Part shown: positions 59,131 to 64,000 of the stretch, piece by piece
How positions within the stretch are numbered: the first letter of the stretch is position 1
Layout of the letters: each line of letters opens with the position of its first letter
Notes under the pieces: generated by a model
Told to the model about the DNA's origin: nothing
Seen by the model: only the letters and a program-made list of their open reading frames with translations
Databases searched by the model: none
Assembly (NCBI RefSeq): GCF_958298935.1
Contig: NC_084927.1
Location: 32,686,001-32,750,000 of the forward strand
DNA length: 64,000 nucleotides
Origin: Phragmites australis
Lineage: Eukaryota > Streptophyta > Magnoliopsida > Poales > Poaceae
Direction of reading: 5' to 3'
Position numbers and translations under genes: made by a program

Positions 59131-59470
59131 TTCTCTATGTCTCTCTTTATTTTCTCTATGTCTTTGTTTTTCTCTAACTCTGTGTGTGTTTGTCACAGTA
59201 TTATCTCTTTATCTCTTTATAAGATATATCTAGTTATTTCTCTCTTTATATGCCTCTTTATTTCTAATTCTCCCTATATGTATATTATTTGTATTTATCT
59301 GTTTGTGTACATATATATGCTTATTTGCTTTTTATGTATATATCTGATGGCCAAATCCCTTTTCTCTATATTTCTATATGTTTCTATTCTATTTCTCTCT
59401 ATTTGTATACAATTATATCTCTATTGATCCCATCTGATTTCTGTATATGTTTTTCTGTTTATGTTTCTGG
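57470..59470. repeat. 2-kb pyrimidine-rich simple-sequence domain
   Basis: The plus strand is dominated by CTCT, TCTATTTC, TATGTATTTC and TCTTTC units for nearly 2 kb. It includes pure (TC)n runs at 57757-57813 and 58711-58760, a shorter one at 59101-59128, and a C9 run near 58078. Because CT-rich DNA has few stops, all three forward frames stay open for up to 256 codons; these frames are low-complexity Ser/Leu/Phe artefacts and not genes. Confidence 0.9.
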
Positions 59471-60699
59471 TGCAGGCATGTTTGCGAAAAGGTGGAATGT
59501 TGAACATATTTGTATGGGGTCTTTTTTGTCCTAACAGATTTTGTTGTTTTTTGTGTATACAAGTTTCAAGCACCATTATGATTTAATTATGAGCTATGTT
59601 ATACGGTATAGTTCTTAAACTCTATACAGGTTCCAAGCACCATTATGATTTTGCATGAGTGCTTTATGTTTTTTGTCTATATCTTTTTTTCGTATCGTAT
59701 GAGATGGTTTTATTTTTGCTTGTGTTCTTATCCGGCTCTTCTGACTAGGTTTTGGTTTTCTTGCTTTTGTTCTTATATTTCAAGGACTATCACATTGCCC
59801 CATTTGCTAGGGTGAACCAGGAGGCTTTATGAGGTTGACATGTGTTATAAGCTCAATAAGAAAACACAAATCTATAGAAAGAAACGTCATGTGGTACAAC
59901 ATCATGCATGTGTGATTTCAGGTGTGTTGCCATCGACCTGGTACGCTGATGGTGTTCTGACTTGTCACTGATGAACTGCGCGTGTGTTTGTCGCCGTGCT
60001 GGTATGCTTGTGGGTGCCACCAGTGTGCGTATCCTCACCATGCTGGTGTTCTAGGGAGTTGGCATGTTGTTGCCTTCATTTTTTGACCCAGGTCCAGCCG
60101 ACGTGTGTGTCCTGTATGGTGTTCTTCTCTCTTTTTTTGGGTCTTTTTTCCTCTTCAAGTTGATATATTTTTTATGGGCTATCTGTCTAGAGTTTAGACT
60201 TGATATCTATCTTTTTCTTGTTGGGTCTTTTGTTGTCTTATTTACGTAGGTTGGATAGGCTAGCAAACTTGTTTAGATCTTTTTTCTTCACACCCGTTTG
60301 TTACTGGGTTTGTAGGCTTATTTTGTATGGACCCGATTAGCCCAGATGGTGCTTCAATGTTGTGGGCCTTCAATGTTGTGGGCCTTTGACTGGACAAAAA
60401 TTCTAACAGCACGTGGAAGCACCTGATTGATCAGGGAACCGACAGATTTTGATCAGCAAAATCTGTTGCCAGACAGATAGACAGAGGCTTAGATTAATTC
60501 CACTATGGCATACATAATTTTTTTAGATAAGGGAATATTTTATTATTTTGATTTCTGTATAAGTCATACACATAACCATCTATTATTATATAGTTTCAGC
60601 TGTAGGCCGTGAATAAAAGGCTAATAAATGACAAATGATAATAGAATATCCAACATAAACATTCTGCGTGTTCTGTATTCGTAGCCGGCGTTCAGTCGA
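59471..60699. other. Intergenic DNA 3' of gene B
   Basis: T-rich with a direct repeat (TTCCAAGCACCATTATGATTT near 59631 and a similar copy at 59567). No coding signal. The last part holds the 3' UTR of gene B. Confidence 0.45.
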
Positions 60700-62445
60700 T
60701 CACTGGGGTCTGAACCGGTCGAGGCAACTGGCCGACTTGAGGCCCATGTTCCAGAACTCGTCGTAGTACTCCTGGTAGGTGAAGGGCCGGTAGGCCAGAG
60801 GGTGGCCGTCGTCCCCCGGCGCGGTGGTCGGCGCGATCACCGCGTCCTGGGACGGGCAATAGAACGTCGGCACCGAGATCCGCTCGCTTTCGCTGTTCAC
60901 GATCACGCGGTGCAGCACGCTCTTGTAGCGATCGTTACTCAGCGCCTGCACACATAAATTTAGTCACCACGAGTGCACGACCCGAACGTTGGTACTTTAA
61001 CTACAGTTGCAAAGTATGTATACCTGCAGTTGGTCTCCGATGTTGATGACCAGCGCGTTGGGCACGGGGTTCACGGCCACCCAGCGGCCGTTGCGCTGCA
61101 CCTGCAGGCCGGACACGCCGTCCTGGAGCAGCAGTGTGATGGCATTGGGGTCCTTGTGCCCAGGAAGCCCGTAGGTGAGCTCCGGCTGCTGGCATGGCGG
61201 GTAGTAGTTCACTGCCATGTGCTGCGCGTGCCTCCCCATGGCCGTCACCATGTGGCTCCGCTCGAGCCCCAGGCTCTCCGATATCGCCTCCAGCAGCCGA
61301 AGCGCGAGCGCTCTCGCTTCCTTGGAGTAGGTGCCCACCACTTGTCTGTCAAGTAACCACAACTTGTCAATTTACCATGTCGTAGGGAATTAATCGAGTT
61401 ATTGTAAGGGCACATGAACCGGATCAATTTTCTGAAACAGTTCAATTGTTTGTCTTTTGATTATTCTCCCCATAGAAGCAGCCTCTTGAAAATTAAAGAA
61501 AGGTCAACACTGAATATGTTACTTAGTTGAAGTTTCAGTTTACAAATTAACAGGTCTCGTTCAAACACTTTGAACGAAACGTAACAGGAAACGTAACAGG
61601 CACTAGAATTAAAAGTCAGCTGCAGGGAAAATTACTCTGACATGAAGGGTGAGTTCACCTGAAGGAGGGCGGGTTGGACGGCCACTGGTCGATGAAGCTC
61701 TCCAGAGGATAGCAATGCAAGCGCAGGAAGTCGCGCCAGTTGCTCACCTTCTCGGTGCGCACGTTGAAGCTCGTGGACAGCCGGATCGCCTTCTTGGGGT
61801 CGTCGGAGTAGTACTTGAGCCGCTCCGACTCTGGCAGGTGGAAGAACTCCCTCGCCACGCGTAGCATCCCCTCGACGACCTCCTTTGGGATGCCGTGGTT
61901 CGTCACCTGTACTTTCATGCTAACTAACGTCAGTCAATTTGTTCAAGTTTGATCTTGTATGTCTGTAACGGAGTAAAATTCTGCTATCTCAGTATCGGTC
62001 TAGACATCAGGTTGGAGGCTAGTAGGCGTAGGACTTTTTTTTTTCCTTTCTCGTTACCATTTCTATTTTTCCCAATCTTAAAACTCAGATGTAAAACTAT
62101 GATATTTCCGTGGGGAATGGAAATGGAACCCCCCCCCCCCCCCATTCGAAAAAAAATTGTTCAAGTTTGCTCGATCACCGGCCACATCGGCAGGACCTGC
62201 AGTAACTGCGCACGTACCATGAAAAATCCGTCGGACTCGCAGGCCCTGCCGATGGCCTCCACGACCTTACGGCGCTCCGGCCCGTTGAGCTTTTTGAGGT
62301 CGATGAGCGGGATGCCGGCACCGGACTCGTTGTCGACATTAGCGAGGTCCGGGCGGTCGCCGACAGGTCTAACGTGGCTCAACGGGACATGACCTGACTG
62401 TGCCACAAGATCGCTGAGAAGAGACTTGGCAATCGCCGGGGCCAT
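60700..62445 (-). CDS. 2-oxoglutarate/Fe(II) dioxygenase, DMR6-LIKE OXYGENASE type (gene B)
   Basis: Exons (transcript order) 62445-62218, 61906-61659, 61345-61024 and 60945-60700 give a 347-aa frame with GT-AG introns of 311, 313 and 78 bp, phases 0, 2, 0 as in gene A. DIOX_N contains IPLIDLKKLNGPERR and VTNHGIPKEVVE. The catalytic part has NYYPPC (205-210), iron ligands H222, D224 (GHKDP) and H278 (LHRVIV), and R288-x-S290 for 2-oxoglutarate. Exon 2 is exactly 248 nt in both genes and its core (IRLSTSFNVR, NWRD, LRLHC) is nearly the same. Known relatives hydroxylate salicylic acid at C3 or C5 and limit defence; the exact substrate is inferred, not shown. It faces gene A tail to tail, 8.8 kb apart. 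Intron 1 contains a C15 run. Start chosen at MAPAIAKSLLSD, a family-like N-terminus just downstream of a TATA box. Confidence 0.92.
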
Positions 62446-62565
62446 GGCACCGTGAGCTAATTAAGCTGGACTGGATGGTTGGATGCAGTGGCGGGTGCTA
62501 GTAATTTCACTAGCTGCTGTGGTTAACTTGTGCAATGGCGATAACATATTTCAGTTAGCTAAGCC

Positions 62566-62574
62566 TTTTTATAG
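62566..62574 (-). promoter_or_regulatory. TATA box of gene B
   Basis: Minus strand CTATAAAAAGG, about 120 bp upstream of the ATG at 62445, predicting a 5' UTR of roughly 90-95 bases. Confidence 0.65.
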
Positions 62575-62589
62575 GCAACGGATGGCATC

Positions 62590-62870
62590 CAGGTAGGGCC
62601 CACCGGCCAAGCCCTAAGGTAGGGCCGACAGTACTAAAAACACTGTAGCAAACTCTGCATTTGCTGAAATACTGTAGCAACCGCAATACTGTTCATAAAA
62701 GTGGATTGTGGGTCCGAGAGATGAAAATAGTAGTAGAAGGTACAAAATAAGGTAACTGTTGGAGATAAAAAAAATAAAGAGTACTATAACAGTGTAGAAG
62801 ATGCTGTAATAATATTATAGGAGATAAATTTTTAAAGTATCTGTTGAAGATGGCCTAAGATCCGCAGAAT
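62590..62870. mobile_element. Possible MITE in the upstream region of gene B
   Basis: The segment ends GTTGAAGATGGCCTAAG, whose reverse complement CTTAGGCCATCTTCAAC is a common start of grass MITEs or truncated elements carrying internal CACTGTAGCA and ATACTGTAGCA motifs, also present here. The left end is not certain. It lies just upstream of the gene B TATA box. Confidence 0.4.
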
Positions 62871-64000
62871 ATTAGGACTGGACTACTCCCTATTAGCGAT
62901 AGCAATTGGACACGTAGATTCAGTACTCGTGAATTCTACGTTCCAAGGGTCTGGGTTTAAATTTTAATTTTTATCCACGGGTTTAGCGGGTTAAGTTGGG
63001 TCGGGCTCGGGCTTTACCTTTCGCCCGTAAGTGCCCGCGGATCATCCAGCATATTAGAGGTAGTGTATTGCAGCAGCCCATCCTAACACATATCATTGCA
63101 GTCCAGCCTGTGTAAACTGAAAACCCTAGCTTAGTCGATGAGCTCCCAACAACAATCACTCCCTAACTCCTAGGGACCACAAGTTTGGAATACCACTCAA
63201 ACTAACACCTCTCTTGAAACTGGAGATATAACTGTTAACATCGCACACATAGAGATACATAACAATTTATAGATCATCACAGTAGTAACGTATAAATCTT
63301 AACAAACAAGGAACATATCTTGATCATACATCAAGCCACCACGTGTCAAAACATACACAACCAGGCTAAGTCCCGCCATATGACAATAACAAGATTTAAA
63401 CAAAAGTGAATGATGATTGTGCAAATGACGTGCATCAACCTATACCATATGTGCACCCACACCTCAAGATGTACCGAAGAGATAGCAATTGTGAAATTCA
63501 AAAATATCAGTAAGTGAATTGTTTTAACAATTTATTTAGCCACTGTAACTAACAATTCATCTAAAATAAATGGACTAACAACATCTAGAAAAAATATGGC
63601 TAAGCAATGCCAACGACAACATCATCAATTTTAGCATCCTCTATCTTAATCCTTCACAATTGCATCATTTATAAGCAAAATTAAAGACTTCCTTCTAGCA
63701 TAATGCATTGATGCAATCAAAATAAGGAACATCATATGAATGTGTATGTATGCACATGCAATGATTTTTCTCAACCTTACCCTCCACAGGTAACATAAGG
63801 GTGTGCGTCATACCTCTCTACGAGCAATGTATGGCGCTGTACCGATAGGTCACAGCCATAAGATGACGACAAATCTCCCAATGCAAGATGTCATGTTTAT
63901 GATGTGCTTCATACATTGTGTGACAGTCAAAAAGCTTAAGCATGTTATTAAGCATTAATGAGTATCATTAGCATCATATTTATTATTTGAGCAATTTTTG
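62871..64000. other. AT-rich intergenic DNA, nothing recognised
   Basis: No gene or paired repeat ends. Composition and the run of ACAACATC / CATCATAT-like sequence suggest part of a retrotransposon continuing past the window edge, but no domain supports this. Confidence 0.4.

Noticed and set aside
57535..59534. Series of long overlapping open frames (up to 256 codons) on the plus strand
   Set aside because: They lie in CT-rich simple sequence that lacks stop codons; all three frames are open and the products are Ser/Leu/Phe low-complexity.
60973..61356. Plus-strand open frame antisense to gene B exon 3
   Set aside because: It is the complement of a confirmed dioxygenase exon and has no domain of its own.
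1..64000. tRNA, rRNA or other structural RNA genes
   Set aside because: I saw no convincing cloverleaf with A and B boxes or rRNA-like sequence by eye; a tRNAscan-SE or Infernal run would be needed to exclude them fully.

Overview
The window is nuclear DNA of a flowering plant, almost certainly a grass (Poaceae). The host genes have plant intron structure and GC-rich coding exons. The intergenic space is a nested mixture of Ty1/copia and Ty3/gypsy remnants, L1-like LINE fragments, small non-autonomous CACTA elements with 3-bp target duplications, and Stowaway-type MITEs. Nothing bacterial, organellar or viral was seen. I do not assign a species.

Only four host protein-coding genes can be supported. 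Two are short intronless RING-H2 proteins on the minus strand (14543-15055 and 25294-25827). Two are paralogous 2-oxoglutarate/Fe(II) dioxygenases of the DMR6 / DMR6-LIKE OXYGENASE type, which includes salicylic-acid hydroxylases. One runs on the plus strand at 37320-51936 (4 exons, 342 aa); the other on the minus strand at 60700-62445 (4 exons, 347 aa). The dioxygenases are convergent, share all three intron positions and phases, and keep the HxD...H iron site and the RxS co-substrate motif.

Layout: 1-3.8 kb is unresolved, with a 0.22-kb tandem duplication and a GC-rich block. 3.9-9.0 kb holds gypsy remnants in both orientations. 9.1-11.0 kb is a LINE remnant. 11.8-13.2 kb is a CACTA element carrying an exon-like insert. 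13.7-14.0 kb is a Stowaway MITE. 14.5-15.1 kb is RING gene 1. 15.85-21.56 kb is a copia element with 5' LTR, gag and integrase but no reverse transcriptase. 21.7-25.2 kb holds MITE-like elements and unresolved DNA. 25.3-25.8 kb is RING gene 2. 27.8-37.1 kb is a cluster of MITE, copia, gypsy and LTR remnants. The 3' copia LTR ends about 70 bp before the TATA box of dioxygenase gene A. Intron 2 of gene A is 13.2 kb because at least eight elements lie inside it. A 2.1-kb CACTA element with a decayed Ulp1-like protease gene starts 244 bp after the stop codon. It is followed by a LINE-like retroposon with a 10-bp target duplication, 2 kb of pyrimidine-rich simple sequence, and then gene B.

The main points of interest are the paired DMR6-like genes, one heavily loaded with transposons in its promoter, intron and 3' flank, and the CACTA elements that carry gene-like cargo.
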